Origin: Mesostigma viride
Taxonomy: Eukaryota > Streptophyta > Mesostigmatophyceae > Mesostigmatales > Mesostigmataceae
Reading direction: 5' to 3'
DNA: 32,500 nucleotides
NCBI GenBank assembly: GCA_009746045.1
Contig: RPFO01000164.1
Span: forward strand, 2,196,400-2,228,899
Below, one piece after another: positions 32,382 through 32,500 of the stretch (the first letter of the stretch is position 1; each line of letters starts with the position of its first letter). The notes under the pieces were generated by a model. That model saw only the letters and a program-made list of their open reading frames with translations, was not told where the DNA came from and did not search any database. The position numbers and the translations under genes are program-made.

Positions 32382-32500
32382 TTGGTAGGGTAGAGGGCCT
32401 ATCGCCACAAACTTGGTTTCAATGCCGGGAAATCCCAGCCTCGGGGGTGGGGCTGGTGATGGGTCCTGGGCTTGTGAGAGACGGTCCGGGGGCGTAAGGC

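Larger units (their letters stand above)
31272..32500. other. Right end of the window, no recognised gene
   Basis: Open frames up to 99 codons (31807-31998, 32062-32361) resemble nothing I recognise. The region is rich in short inverted repeats: arms GGCCTCTCC/GGAGAGGCC at 31689-31712, followed by TGGAATAAAG; arms GCAGCTTCC/GGAAGCTGC at 31862-31888; and the palindromes listed separately. Confidence 0.45.

Overview
The window looks like nuclear DNA of a photosynthetic eukaryote, most likely a green alga. Genes are split by GT-AG introns, exon coding is GC-rich, a plastid-targeted thylakoid-lumen cyclophilin is present, and large simple-sequence arrays and decayed LINE elements fill the rest. 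No bacterial operon structure, rRNA or tRNA was seen. The species assignment is inference.

Layout. 1-765 is a ~184-bp satellite, followed by a (GCAC)n array and a (CCCT)n array up to 1538. 1539-3469 holds no clear gene but carries a short retroelement copy (2643-2913) with a 12-bp target-site duplication. 3470 to about 12331 (minus strand) is one large multi-exon gene. I reassembled it from seven phase-compatible exons. It encodes a TIR domain, a zinc-binding CHORD-like domain and a long C-terminal region I do not recognise. An 846-bp hexanucleotide array sits in one of its introns. 12331-16058 is AT-richer, with a 77-bp tandem duplication, fragments of a possible coiled-coil gene, and old repeat copies.

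16059-22009 (minus) is a complete eight-exon cyclophilin gene; all exon phases join, giving 259 residues, with a 22-bp minisatellite inside intron 6. 23365-26376 (plus) is a three-exon prolyl-4-hydroxylase-like 2-oxoglutarate/Fe(II) dioxygenase of 294 residues. From 27.3 kb to 31.3 kb lie two internally deleted, frameshifted L1-like LINE copies in tandem. Their ends carry (TTAA)n tails and long (CATC)n arrays, and an inverted tail copy follows. 31.3-32.5 kb has hairpins and a perfect 32-bp palindrome but no recognised gene.

The genes do not form an evident pathway. The most notable item is the TIR/CHORD-like protein: it joins a TIR domain that keeps the candidate NADase glutamate to a zinc fold known from the plant immune co-chaperone RAR1. 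The second is the LINE family whose ends are repeatedly joined to (CATC)n arrays.
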